Shown here: one piece after another, positions 45,379 through 58,508 of the stretch
How the letters are laid out: each line of letters begins with the position of its first letter
Position numbering within the stretch: the stretch's first letter is position 1
NCBI GenBank assembly: GCA_020055645.1
Contig: CM034547.1
Location: forward strand, 46,412,409 to 46,476,408
Direction of reading: 5' to 3'
From: Tomocerus qinae
Lineage: Eukaryota; Arthropoda; Collembola; Entomobryomorpha; Tomoceridae
DNA: 64,000 nucleotides
Made by a program: the position numbers and the translations under genes
The notes under the pieces: generated by a model
What the model was told of the DNA's origin: nothing
The model's database searches: none
The model's input: the letters and a program-made list of their open reading frames with translations, nothing else

Positions 45379-46254
45379 ATGAAGATTTTTGTCATAAGCG
45401 CCCTTCTGTGCCTTTGCTATAAGAATGCAGAGTTAAAAACAGTTAATCCTTCTTCTGCCTCTGAATTGCAAACTGCAATTGATGGGGCAAGTGCCGGGGA
45501 TGTAATTTCATTGGACGTTATGGATTACGAAGGGGACTTCACCCTGACGAAAAGTGGATCAAAGGACAGCCCTATCACTATCATTGGAAAATCGGAGAAA
45601 AATAAAAGCACATGCATCATTGGACGCGACACCGCCTTTAGTATTCTGGGAAATAACTGGCTGATTCAAGGCATGGAGATTAAAACAGCCGATTTTGCAG
45701 CTAAGATCATTGGAAATCATAATACACTGAAGGGACTTGCAATTCATGGTGTTAGGAAAGGAGTCTGGGTTAAAAAGGGCAATGCCAATACTGTAAGTGA
45801 ATGTGCCATTGGAAGCAGGGGCACTGCCATTACATTCGAAGCTGGCGATGGCAATCAAATTCTAAACACTGCAGTTTCTTCAGCAAACCCCAATGTGAAT
45901 ATTTTCGAAGGCACTTGCTGTGGCACCATTGGTTCTAACACTTTCCTAGGGCCAGTATCACTTAAGGGAGACAAATATATTATCACCAGCAATGTCGCCA
46001 AAGGTGGAGTCAATTTGGAAGGGTGTGACAACGAACTTTCTAGCAATGTCTTTTCTAATGTATTTCTCACAAGAACATGCAGAAATAATGACGCTGGATT
46101 GAACATGTACCAAGGGATGCCTAGTCAAGTCCAACCATTTGACATGGAAAAAGTAGGAGAGAGTGGAGCTTCATATCAATTTGGATTTTCTTTTATTGCA
46201 ATTGTTACGAATGCTCTTTTCTTCTTTTATTCTACTACTGTTCTATACTTTTAG
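45379..46254 (+). CDS. Secreted/GPI-anchored right-handed beta-helix (pectate-lyase-like) protein, single exon
   Basis: One intronless 291-residue frame. Signal peptide about 1-18 (MKIFVISALLCLCYKNAE). Residues 22-245 read as a right-handed parallel beta-helix of the chondroitinase-B/pectate-lyase-like type. The opening is the usual S-x-x-E-L-Q-x-A-I-D-G-A-x-x-G-D-V-I-S-L capping block, then GDFTLTKSGSKDSPITIIG, WLIQGMEI and repeated N/G-rich coils (GNHNTLKGLAIHGV, GNANTVSECAIGS, GDGNQILNTAV, GCDNELSSNVFSN). The C terminus has a small-residue cleavage site (about 260-265, GESGAS) followed by a hydrophobic tail with no charged residues (268-291), the pattern of a GPI anchor signal. No catalytic lyase residues could be identified. 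Such domains are common in bacteria, fungi and oomycetes and uncommon in insects. AATAAA at 46473-46478. Role unknown; polysaccharide binding is an inference. Confidence 0.8.
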   Translation: MKIFVISALLCLCYKNAELKTVNPSSASELQTAIDGASAGDVISLDVMDYEGDFTLTKSGSKDSPITIIGKSEKNKSTCIIGRDTAFSILGNNWLIQGMEIKTADFAAKIIGNHNTLKGLAIHGVRKGVWVKKGNANTVSECAIGSRGTAITFEAGDGNQILNTAVSSANPNVNIFEGTCCGTIGSNTFLGPVSLKGDKYIITSNVAKGGVNLEGCDNELSSNVFSNVFLTRTCRNNDAGLNMYQGMPSQVQPFDMEKVGESGASYQFGFSFIAIVTNALFFFYSTTVLYF

Positions 46255-49200
46255 TTTTATTGAAATACTAAAAATATGTACTAATATGGTGATATGGTAT
46301 TAAATAATGCAACATACTTTTGATTTTCTTCGATTAGTCGTAATCATTTCACTAATTGAGTTTTAAATGTTAATTTCATGTACATGAAATGCTATTTGTA
46401 CTTATGTCGACTTTACTTAGCCCTACATGTATAGTTAGTCACAGGTATGAATTGTAACTATTTTAACGCTAAAATAAATTGACAGCATTTTATTTAATTT
46501 ACCTGAAAAAAATTTACCTTGTGTTCGGCAGTCTTCATTTTAAAGCACATACTCATTCATTATCATTTCAGATTTTGGACAATAAGCATAATGTGATGTA
46601 ATGTCGCACTGCATGTGATGGATAGTTAACAGTCCAGTTGAACACAGTGCAAAAAATAAAATCCTATGAATAGCTTCTCGTAGGTAGAGGTTTGAAAAGT
46701 TCAAAAAATGTACAATTCCCTAACATAAGCCATATTCATCTTAAAATATCAATTAACACTTTATATTGTCTGTATTACCTCTACGAACATAAAAAACGAA
46801 AAGTACAACTTTACAAATAATAGATACCTGCTTAAATAACTTAGAATAGTGGTAATGAACGTTTCGGTAGGCATTGGTGTTTGGATATTTGCATCATATT
46901 TATACCATACCTATGTGGAGCTGTATAGCATGTTATCTAAAGTGGACCTTAATGACAACCATTATTCGTCAGGTCAAAAAACGGAAAATGTTTCTTGGTC
47001 CAACCTAACTGTTATATACTGCATATATTAGGTCTACTGTACTTGACTTATGGTGCTAGGTAGAATAATTAACAAAGTACTATGTGTCCCTCTAGTCATC
47101 AAGCATCTTTGTCTATGCATAGTTATCCTTGTTTATGCTATAATAATGTATGTATGGATGTCTTGATGTAGTATGTAAAATCTTAGTTCTAACCAGAAGT
47201 TACCTAAATGCCCAAGTACAATATGTACTTACGTTGTAGGTACTTATTACTAGCTATTGTATGAAGGTACTAGATGATAATCACTCAGGAGGACGATTAG
47301 CAACATAACATTCTATTATTCTATTTTTGGTGAGAAAAAAATACACTTTTACATTTACCCTTCGTGAAAATACCATTAATTTAGCTATCAATTGGAGAGG
47401 TTTTCCTATACCAACAGAACTGTCCCAAGCATTACATTTATCAACTACTACTATCAGCCACTATCTGCGCTCGGCTTTTGATTAACTGATTCTCAAACTC
47501 ACAATTAGCTCTACAATAGCTACAAACTCGAATAGATGTTATCATTTCATTCACAGAATTATTCCAACAATCATTGCATATGACTGACAACCACATAACA
47601 TCACTTTAATCTGCTATGTAAGCATAAGGTGAAAGGTTGTGGCCCTTTTCGTCTGTTTATGATATTCTTAATGGGTCACTGTATGTAACCGCATATAAAT
47701 AAATATCAGATGTGTCACCATAAGAAATAGAGGAAATAATGTTTTAAAGTAAATAATTTTTGTTCTAAAAGTGTTCATGGATCTGCTAAAGAGTTTTTAT
47801 GCATCTTTCATATCATTATATAGCTTAGTAGAATTAGTGCAGTGTCTCAAGCTTGTAAATAAATGACGCACCAATATTAAAACTAATACGGATGTTGCTC
47901 ATCAATGGTCCACGCCAATCCATTGAATCTCCTTTTGTCATAACAAGTAATTACGTCAGCCTGCATCCAAAGTCTTAGCTCAAATCAGTCAAATCGTAAG
48001 ATTTAAACGTTTGCATTTATTTGCTGCTGTTCATTGAAATTCATGATATATGTTAATGAAATCACTGGTGTTGGGAAGAAGGAATATTTAGAACATATAG
48101 AACAAGGTATTGAGATTAGCTACATATAATGTGGATGTCTATGCTTCTTCATTTGCTGATGTCAAAGTTACAGATATGCAAACGTTGCTCCCATCTTTGC
48201 GTACTCTTTTATTAGTACCCAAGTGCAAATTGTGCAACAATAAAGATTCTCATACTTTACCTACTTTCACACAGTTTTCACACTCAGGTTGTCTGAGTCA
48301 AGCTGTCAGGCAATAAAATAACTAATTTTACACTGAAATGTACTTGCAACACTATTAATGCATTATTTTTGTCGCCTGTCAAGTGTCACCGCATAAAATA
48401 CACATCCAGTGCATAAGATAATTATATGTCAGTGAACTGAATATTGACAATTCTGTGGCTAATTTTCGTAAATTTGACTGCAATTATGCTAAAATCAGAA
48501 AATAATACATTGACAATTCGATTTGCGTTGTTGAAGTTGTCTGATTCACAAAAATGTAATAAAATAGTTCTCTTTTGATTCCTCCCTTGTGTATTTATGT
48601 ATGTCTAGCTTAGACTAAACATTATGTGAGTGCAATAAGTGAATGTGGTTCACTACGGATGCAGTAATTATGATTACTTTGATTACTGTAAAAGTCAAGG
48701 ATGTCATGATTAGTGTTCTATCAAATCGCCAACATTATTTAGATATTTATTATCACCTATAATTACTCGAAATGAAACGTTGCTGTTTTTAGATGTCACA
48801 GTGCCAGAGGGTAATTACCAAACACAGTAGAAGTAAGAATATCACATATTATGCAATGTAAGTTGCTGTTAAATATTCTTATAATATAGAAGTAAGAGTA
48901 TGGAAGTTAGTACATAAGTAACATAACAGGCATGTCTTTAGCTTCTCGAAATCTATGGATTGCATGGTGCATGGTTGGAAAATTGGGAGTTTAATAATAT
49001 AGAGTAACTGAAAAAATAATGTTTATACATTTGTCTGATAGTCATGAAACTATTATGAAAACGCATGATAAATATTCGATATAGATTAAGTGATATATAT
49101 GTCTACGTTTAGTATTCAAAAAACAATTCCCTAAAGTGTAACTTCGGCTCAGTAGCTGTAATGTACAGTAAGCCTATTTTTGTGCAAAATTCCGTTGTGC

Positions 49201-51366
49201 ACAGCATGGCAAAAACTTCCACTTTTATTAATTGCAAATTGAATGCTAACCCTATCCTACTTAAACTGCACATGCAAGTTTTGTAACTACAAATGAATTG
49301 AGTATAAGGTTTGTGTAGTTATGCATATCCTATAGATATAGACATAATCAGAAGACATCCTTATCTTGCATAATAATGAGAACAGAAGCTTATCTGAAAT
49401 GGGATCTCATTAAAAGAAATAATAGACTTCTGCTCTCTTTCTCTACCGTCTATTGCATTAAGGCTAACGATGATGATTAGTTGATATAACATTTGCCATC
49501 TTTAATTTAGTTTTGGAAACATTGTTTTTAGGTACTTGCACCATATCAAAACATCATTAACAATGTAGTAACTGTGTATACACATTATCTGCTGGGTACT
49601 TGTTAGTAAATGAGTGTGTGACAGGGCAGGGAATGAAATTCCTTGTATTTATTTTGCTTTCGTTTGTTTGTGTGTCATGCGATGCCGTAGGGTAAAGGTG
49701 ACGTGAGCGTGTGTATGAATATTTTATAGCCCTCTTCTTCATTCCATTTTTTTCTAAATTACACTCTCACCCACACCACGAAAGAGCTTAGTAGACGTAA
49801 TAAAGCGGAACTGTGGCACGTTAAAAAACTGGTTTTATCTACTAATACTACCATGTAGCTAGTATCTAATTCAGCTGGCTTTTGTAATTGTACGTTATGT
49901 AATAGAAGAGGAAGACTTAGACCGACACTACGCTAAAGGAATTCAGAAATTGAATATGTAGAAAGAAATGCATAGGAAATGTAGTTGTTGTTATTACTTA
50001 AGCAAAATATGGATTAGTTTTTCTCATGACAAAAAGCTACTAAAGCAGTCTTCATTTCTTATTCATCAACTTTGAATGGTAATTATGAGCATTTCTCAAT
50101 GTAGGCTTATAGAAGGTTATAATGAAGTGTTTTAATTGCCCTTAAAATTCAATAAAGCAAAATTGTATCGGATTTCATCAAATCGATGTTTAAGAGTAAA
50201 AATAAAGGACTCACCCTCCTAGCAAATGATAATAGTGGTTCATGTATTACATAGGAGTAAAAGGAAAAGGATACACACACAGGTAAGCAAGAAAGACCAT
50301 TGACCACCATGCATGACGATGGAATAATAATTTCCTCCGTGTAAAACAGTTTTGAACACTCCACTCACTCCATAATAATGCCAAGCCTCGTATTAACTCG
50401 TTGCCTGACTCAACGAACCACTAACTCCCATTGGCATACATACACTCGAGGTAGAAGCGTCTGAATATCTAACAAGTAATAAGAATGCATCATTATTTTT
50501 TTCGTTGCTGAAACACTGTGTGTTTGGCTTGTGCTGCGTTTTGTCTTCTTCAATTATTTAGCATCTACACAGAAATCCACTGAGACTCTGAGTGCGACGT
50601 AGATGTACTTAAATTGATACAATCGCATGTGTTTGTGTTTTGCTTATTAGTTGGAGTTTGTATGAACTCTTGGGTTGTTCTCCATACATTCAAGACTCAA
50701 GCAGTAGTACAAAAGCATTTGGATCGTTTTCTTTCGTGCATATCTGTCACTAGTATTTTCTGTGTGATATATTCTTGTGTAGGTGTACCATACGCAAGTA
50801 AAGTGCATAAAAGGAATAAAGGGTTGATTAAAATCTCCATCGGGACACCTGAGTTCTTGTTTGCCGACAACGCTCCACAGTTTGACTTGCAACTTTGAAC
50901 TTCAGACATACAGTTTGTCTCATCTTTATTTCAGGCTACTCGACATTCACTGTTGACATTAATTTGCAACTTTCATATCAACAATTGTACCGATTGTGCT
51001 TTAGTACAGTAGAGAAAAGTTCTAAGTACTTACAAGTAGCTATAATTATTATTATTGTATTTTAAGTGCTGAAGTTTATGCACCAAAACGCCAAGTGGAT
51101 TGTAGTATGAAAAATTGTAGACTTTTTTGTTGTTTCACTATTGCACGTAGTTTGATTCCCAAGTAATTTCTAAGTTGGTGGATCGATTTCTTTTTTTTAT
51201 TTACCAAAGGATCCATAAAGTGGGTCTCTAATATTTGTTACATGTGTGTCGGCTTACTTTAAATGTATGCAAAAGTGTTTTGTGCGAGTTGAGTTTTTGG
51301 TGTGTTTGTAAATGTGTAGTGCTAATTAAATATTCATGAAAAGTAGGACGTTAGTTTCACCTCGAT
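46255..51366. other. 5.1-kb gap before the TRPA pair
   Basis: The longest gene-poor stretch in the window. AT-rich; no open frame with recognisable homology on either strand, no transposase and no RNA gene seen. The last about 900 bases should hold the promoter and leader of the first TRPA gene. Confidence 0.5.
46473..46478 (+). promoter_or_regulatory. Candidate polyadenylation signal of the beta-helix gene
   Basis: AATAAA, about 220 bases after the stop codon. Confidence 0.4.
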
Positions 51367-54300
51367 ATGAGCAACAATAATTTTGGTTCTAATGGTGATA
51401 TAGAAATGACGAGTAAAATCATTGGAAGGAGAAATGGTTACAACAGTCAGAGTCAAGAAATAATGAGGAGTGATAGTGGCAAATTCCCACAAAAACGTAT
51501 CAAAGGTGGAAGGAACCAAGGAGCTGGGATGATGGAAAGACTTGTAATTGATGCAGCTAGAAACGGTGATGTTGATGAGATGGAATCCATTCTTGACGAT
51601 GGAGCTAACCCTAATGTGATGGATGAGAAGGGACGCACAGCTTTACATTGGATAGTCTGTGCAGGTAACTTGGGTCGATTTTCTTACACATCTTGTTACA
51701 CGAGGTTTTCCTGAAGAGTATTGATTACAAAACTTGATACTGTTACGAATTGTAAAGAATATTTTTTATGATGGTAGATTTTGCATATGCAGTATAGTAT
51801 AATGTTACAAATGTATGCTTCTACTTCAATTAACAGATTGTACATGCAAAAGTTGCTCAACAAATTATGAAACTTGTCTAAGACTGCTACTAACATCTCC
51901 AAAGACAGACATTAATCTTCAAGACCTTAATGGCGACACTGCATTACATTTAGCAGCTGAACATCAAATGCAGAAGTACGCAGAGATGCTATTAGCTGCT
52001 GGTGCTGATGTTTCTATCAAGTAAATGGGAACAATAATAATTGAACGCAAATATTCTGTAGGTCCATAAACTAAAATTCTTAAATTGTATTTTCATATCT
52101 TCAGAAATGAACGTGGTGAAGAGGTCGTTTCAACTATTGCCCGCAAGTTACCAGATACAATGATCTATTTACTAAATGAATCTATTACAGTTGATCAATA
52201 TGAACCTCATAATGAAAAATGTGTCCTTCAAGTCGATTTTTGGTAAGAATTCATATTGCCTTATTAATTCTAAATGGAAAATACAGCTTTGTTGTCGTAT
52301 GTGTACATGCAAAATATCTTTCGAGTAGGGCTTTTGTCAATTAATTAGTTTGTTAGGGTTTCACATAGAGCAAAGTCGATGCATTTTGACATTTGCTAAA
52401 TAATATTGATTGATGTCGTGATTTGGGGTTTTCGGGTGTGCAGAACGAAACTATCAATTAGGATGCATGAAAAAAAAACAGATTATGTCATGCTTTCTCT
52501 GAATTTAATTTTTTAGTCCCGTTGTCGGCCACTCGGATACAACCGGAGCCCATGGACATTCACATGTACATGGAGCGGTAGGGAGACACCCGTCTAATAA
52601 TTCATTTTCGTCTTCCGATGCCCTAAATCAGCGCTGGGAACGTGAAATGAAAATCTTGACAGGAATTCTACAAACAAATCACAGCAAAAAATTATTAACC
52701 CATCCGGTCATTTCTATTTTTCTAGAGCAAAAGTGGAGACGTGTCAGTAAAATATTCTGGATGTCTTTAATTTGTTATGTAAGAAAACTCGATGTAATTA
52801 ATTGGTCCAATTATTCTGAAATCTCGACAATGGTCTTTTAACTGACTTTTAAAATCTCACCTTTAGATACTATGGGTGATTTTATATACCAGCTATGTGA
52901 TAATGATCTACTTAATCAGTTGCCCTTGCCGGTATTACTCAAAAAACAGTAGAGAAAATACCGAAGATACAAGGACAACAAGAAATTTTCTTGGGTCAAC
53001 AGAATCCAATAGCATCCGCGATAGAACACGAGAAGGTAACATTTCTTAACACCATCTTCTCAACAGATTGTGAATAATCATTTGATTGAAGACTTTGGAT
53101 TTAATTTCAGATGACAACCCGCAGTCAACAACAATTTGCAATATAAAAACGGGCTTAAATGCAGATGTTTTGATCATTGTGGCACTTACGGCTTTGATGG
53201 CCATTGTTGAGATTGTTAAATTAATAATTACTCCAAAAATGTACTTTAAAAGCTTAATGAATCTCATACATTGGTTTCTCATTTGCCTGGTATTTCTTAC
53301 GACAATTCCGAACTTTGCTAAACAATCAGTCATCGAGCCTTGGCAGTACCAGGCTGCTGCGGTAATACATTCTACATTAATTTCATTCTAATTTCAAAAT
53401 AATTATTAATTCGCATGATGATATTCTTTACAGTTTACTGTCTTTCTCGCCTGGACTTTAATTCTGTATCAAATCGCTCGTTTTCCATTGCTGGGTCGGT
53501 TTGTGGTGATGTTTGGCCATGTAAGCCCAAAACGGTTTAATGAAATTTAGCACTAAATTGTCATACATATTACTTCATCATTGTGTACGATAAAATATTT
53601 TTACTAAATTGTTGCGAGTAGGTTTTAAAGAATTTTGGACTTTTCATCATCACTTACGCTTCCCTATTCATTGGATTTGCCATAGCGTTCAGTGTATTAT
53701 TTCCAGGGGTAAGTAAATTCTCGTAATATGCATTGTTGGATTTTTTTAAACGCTCGAGGTATTTGTTTTTTAACTGTTTTATTTTATGCAGAATACTCCG
53801 TTTTCCTACTTTTTCTACGCAATCCTCAAAGTTTTAGTTATGATGGTTGGAGAAGTTGATTATCAAGGAATGTTTTACGGCGAATCAAATGAGGCTGTTA
53901 CGGGACCAATCCTGGGACACATTCTTTATGCCTTGTTCGTCATTATTGTTAGCATTGTCCTGATGAATCTCTTAATAGGTCTCACTGTCAGTGATATTCA
54001 GGTAATTATGTCAATTTTATATATAATTACCAATTCCAAGGTCCAAGAGGAAACGATATCTGCATTACAAAATGTGTAACTGATTTATTGTATATAGGCA
54101 TTACAAAAGCAAGCGGAGTTTTCAAGGGTTTCAAGATTAATTGTGGAGATTTTTCACATAGAGTCCTTTATCTTTTCAACTAATATGCCAAGACCAATTG
54201 GAAACATTCTCAAAGGATTCATCTCCGTTGTTCAACCCACAAAACATTCCAAACATAAGTAAGTCATGATTAAATCTCGATAAATGATCCATATTCAATT

Positions 54301-54596
54301 TTGAATTTACATGAATTTCTATTTCCAGCAGTTTGCATTTTACATTTCGTCCAAATTGTTCTGAAGACACAACAGTGCCTGAAAGGTACAAAATAGCAGC
54401 TCTTGAAATAGCATCTAGTTCATATCATGAACAGCGCTCTCAGAAATGTTCCAAAGGGCTACTCAACCGAAGTGACAATAGCCGTCTTTCAATAGCATCG
54501 ACATCCACCAGCTCCTCTTCATCTTTAGAAACTCATAGTTTAGATGCCAGTACTTTGGAAAATACGAGAAAAGCATCAGCAGCATGGTCTCGATAG
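51367..54596 (+). CDS. TRPA-family cation channel, tandem copy 1
   Basis: Eleven exons (51367-51664, 51837-52020, 52105-52242, 52517-52778, 52867-53035, 53111-53361, 53434-53520, 53622-53708, 53792-54001, 54098-54258, 54329-54596) give 704 residues. A short ankyrin domain (about 55-165: DEKGRTALHW, DLNGDTALHLAAEHQ) precedes six membrane helices from about 290. The pore loop VMMVGEVDYQGMF (508-520) and the post-S6 segment SIVLMNLLIGLTVSDIQALQ are typical of insect TRPA channels (painless/pyrexia/waterwitch/TRPA5 group) and unlike TRPA1, which has many more ankyrin repeats. These channels sense noxious heat, chemicals or humidity. Notable local features are a C-x-C-x2-C-x6-C cluster (101-113), a His-rich linker (about 212-230) and a Ser-rich C terminus. 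The subtype cannot be fixed by eye. Confidence 0.92.
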
Positions 54597-57500
54597 CAGC
54601 TGACGCACACAATGCGAGGGTGAAAGATAAAGGGAGATAAAAGATAATTGTAAATACGAGAACTGAATAAGTTATCAAAAGAATATTCATTTACCATTAG
54701 ACATCCATCCATACAGGATTGTCATGTTAATAATCATTATTAGTCTACGAGTTACCTTCTAAATATTGACTATACAGAATATATATTGTAATAATGTCAG
54801 ACAGACTTAATCTGTAGGCTTTATTATTAGTTCGCCTTGACTTAACTAGTATTAATGAGCTTAATAGTAATCCTAAATCTTGAACATAAATACCTCTGGA
54901 GGAGAGAATTATTGTCAAGTGCTTTCTCATCTTAGCTTAATTACTATGTACCAAAGCAATACCTAAACCGGTTTTTTACTATAATTATTTTTGCTGTTCA
55001 TTATCATTTGAAATTCCCTACCTTGAAAGTCTTAATGCTTTTATGAATAACTGGAAACATTTCGAAACATAAGAATCCGTTTTTGAATCCTTAAATGTAA
55101 TTTTACATAAGAATAACTATATTTTAAATTGGTATTTAATAAAAAGCCAATCTGATTTTACTTGTCACACCACCCCAAATATCTGTAATGGCCTGTAACA
55201 CATTATATGTAAAGGGGTAGATTTCAATAAAAATATTGAAGCATAATTTAATAAAAAGTACATGCGTTTACTTATTTCTCAATGCAAATGTGATAACTAT
55301 GACTGAGTACATATTGACATTAAGTAAATGTAGATACCAGATAAGTACCTACTTACTATGCACTACAGATAAAGGTTTTGTTTCTTTTTATCAGGACAAT
55401 TACGACTATGCAATGGTTTGGACATATTCAAAGGAATATTAATTTATATTAATGTTTGTTTACTTTTTCACATAAAAAGTAAAGTATTCATACATAGTGG
55501 ACATTATATAATTCACCTACTGGGATAGTATTTACTGTGCAACAGAAGTATATAACAGTATACTAGCAATGATTGGGATACTCTGTATTATGATTATATA
55601 AAGAGCATGAGATGGTTATCTCAGGAACTGCGTGCTGAAATTGTTTTTATAAAGGGTATCATCACATTATCATGATTATTGCATTACTGTACCTACTGAT
55701 CCCCATTTCTATAGGTTGAAATTGATACGGCTGAACAATGTTCCTGGATACTGCTACAGTCGATAATACATGCTGTACTTATCTTGTACTAGCAGGTGAG
55801 AGCTGCCGATAGTCATTACAACTTACTACACCTTATCAGTGGGATTGTCTTATCTATATAGATTAGTGTGCATTTCTACATAAGCAGGGTACTTAAAATT
55901 GATTTGTTTTTATTGTAACCACTTAATAAATTAACATAATATCTCCATGTTCACATAGCAGGTACAAAGAAGTTAAATAAACTGTTCACTTTATATGAAC
56001 CAATCAAGCAACATTTCATTAGAACCCTTCGCTATTTGCTTACAAAGCAAAATTGACAAAAATGCTATCATTAAAACGTCAAAAACAAGATAACCATCTG
56101 TGTATAATAATACTAACAATAACTGTTAAGTAGGAGATAATTTTGGTCAGTCTTTTCATTGAGCACATTAAAAGAAAAGACAACGAAATGTCAGTATCGA
56201 CATCTTATGATAAATAAGACCAGGTTAGCATTGTCAGCAACAGTGTGTTTAGAAACTTGAAATAATTGTGCCAACAATTGTTACCATTGCATTGATGATG
56301 TACTAAGAAATCCGATACCAAACTTACCACGGTTCTTTGCCAAACTACTGAAACATCTACTGACTAGTCTACTATGAAAATCAATATTTTAAGTAGAGTA
56401 TAATATGCAATGGCGATCTAGCATTAAAATTATTCTTAAATGCATGTCAACTTAAATGCAATATACACCTGTAGTAATAATTGCATAATAATAGGAAAGG
56501 TTATGCGTTATAATAAGTTCATAAAAATGTGTATTTAAGATAAATGAAAGCACCTGCTTAAGGTAAATAAACGGAAAACATGAGGACTTGCACATGACGA
56601 TGTGTCATTTACTTTTCCACGAGACTTTCCTATCAGAAGTATAAAAAAAGTTTTGTCTAAACTCATGGATATCTTCTGATACTTACTGCATACTAGTCCA
56701 TCCCAGGATTGCAAACTATCGCTGAAAGTAAAGTAGAGTAAAAGTATTTTGTATCAATCTGCATAATGCAATCATTCCAGTGGGTAACGGTTATTTGTGC
56801 AGATTTCACAAGTTTACTGTAAAAGTATACAAGAAAGTTGTTACTGGATTTAGTGAATGTGCAGTTTAGGTTACTATTCTTCTAACATAACTGAAGGGAC
56901 AAGCAATCTTTTCAGTCTATTTGTATTTGTATAATAAAGCAGAGAGATAAATCATCGGGTCCTACTGAATGAAATGTTTTATAACTTATTTGGTGTTTGC
57001 GATAAATATTTAGGCCATGGTAATATCATTAGGTATCATCTTGATTAAGACCAGAGCATGCCTTTGTGTCGTGCATTCTACAGAGTACATCTTTGTTTAA
57101 TCTAGAATTGACATGTAGTGTCAATAGCGGAGTTGGAAATTGCGAATATATTCTTTATGTAATGCATTTTGCAAGGATTTTGTTATGATGCATTGCAATG
57201 AATATGTAGGTTCCCTTAATCATGAATTCGATGGGATTATGGAGAAATTGTGTAAGCAAAGAGATTTACGTTTATTTTTGTGATAACATTTGGGTATTTC
57301 AGTCTGTAAAAGTAATAGTCTTAATGCATACAGGCTGACAGTAAATACAGAAAGCAAGGAGGAATAATAATAAATGCTGTATTTAGCCGTATTGGTTTGG
57401 TATTATGTAAATAGCTACTTACTTTACGTGGTATCGGTATCTGTGGTGCTCCTGCTGATACTCTAATCAGAAGCTCCTGACTGATTTCATTTTCAGTCAT

Positions 57501-58508
57501 CCTATCAGTATGTGGCCAGTGGTGATCTCAATATTTGTGCAGTGAATTCTGTTCTGTACAAAACAAAACTGCACTCGTGAGATTTGGCGAGAGAGAAGTA
57601 GTAAGATAGTTGAATTGGTGCTGTCTCGGCAAAAACTTGGCGCACGTGTGCATTATTTTATTTTCCATGACTTTGCCATTGTACGATCATCATTCATGAA
57701 ATCATTAAAGCGACAAGTGAAACCCTCGGTTCATTGCAGTCGCACTGGTGGGCGGTCGGTTAACTCCATAACTAGTTTTTACCAGGCAGGTGACACATAC
57801 TAATCAGAGAGATAATGGCAAATCGTTATTAAATGCTTAAATTTATAATTTTAGAATAAATGCACCGGAGTAGTATCTGGAAGAGAGTCAAGTTCGTCAA
57901 GCCTTCAAACTAATAGCTTGGCTGTACTGCTCTACATGATAAATACTTGTTTGTCTTCTCAAGTGAACTTATTACAACGATAATAATATGGTAATGCACA
58001 ATGTAATAATCAACACACATCTTCCTACCATCCCTTTCTGTTAATTACTGAAATCGTGACCTTATTTACATTTTCCAATGCATTTGTTGCTGGCTGACAA
58101 TAAGTTCTTCTAAGTCACAGATAACTAAATGTGCTTAACTTCGTCATTCCATCAGTGCATAATTTTAGATACCTAACTCTGTATATCTACAGATATTCTA
58201 AATACTTGAGCAGATTTCACAATTTATGCGAGCGAGTCATTTGCTGATAAATTGTAACATTTATTATTGTGAAACATCTGTCTGTGAATGATATGAGATT
58301 TTTTCGAGAATAAATTAGGGGCAAATCAACAATATGCGCGTAAAAGTATCCCCTGTGTAAACTAACAATTAAAAAAATCTTGAAAATAATGTAGTGTTTG
58401 ATAAAAGTGGTGCAATTAATTGAGACTTGTGGTAGAGTGAATTGAATACCGTTGCCTTCATGGGATCAATGGTGTCCGTGTTTTTATAAGGGAAAAGTGA
58501 ATGTTAAA
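54597..58508. other. 3.9-kb gap between the two TRPA genes
   Basis: AT-rich, with no supported gene. A less AT-rich patch at about 57600-57790 may be a promoter or non-coding first exon of TRPA copy 2; CAGGTGACA at about 57785 could be a donor. No trace of a third channel copy was recognised. Confidence 0.45.
55226..55231 (+). promoter_or_regulatory. Candidate polyadenylation signal of TRPA copy 1
   Basis: AATAAA, 630 bases after the stop codon. Confidence 0.3.

Noticed and set aside
50614..50909. Overlapping open frames on both strands upstream of TRPA copy 1
   Set aside because: They start at non-ATG codons, show no homology and have no consistent splice partners; more likely leader or promoter DNA.
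58452..58508. N-terminal extension of TRPA copy 2 by 19 residues
   Set aside because: It begins with TTG, not ATG; the first in-frame ATG is 58509. An upstream coding exon remains possible but is unsupported.
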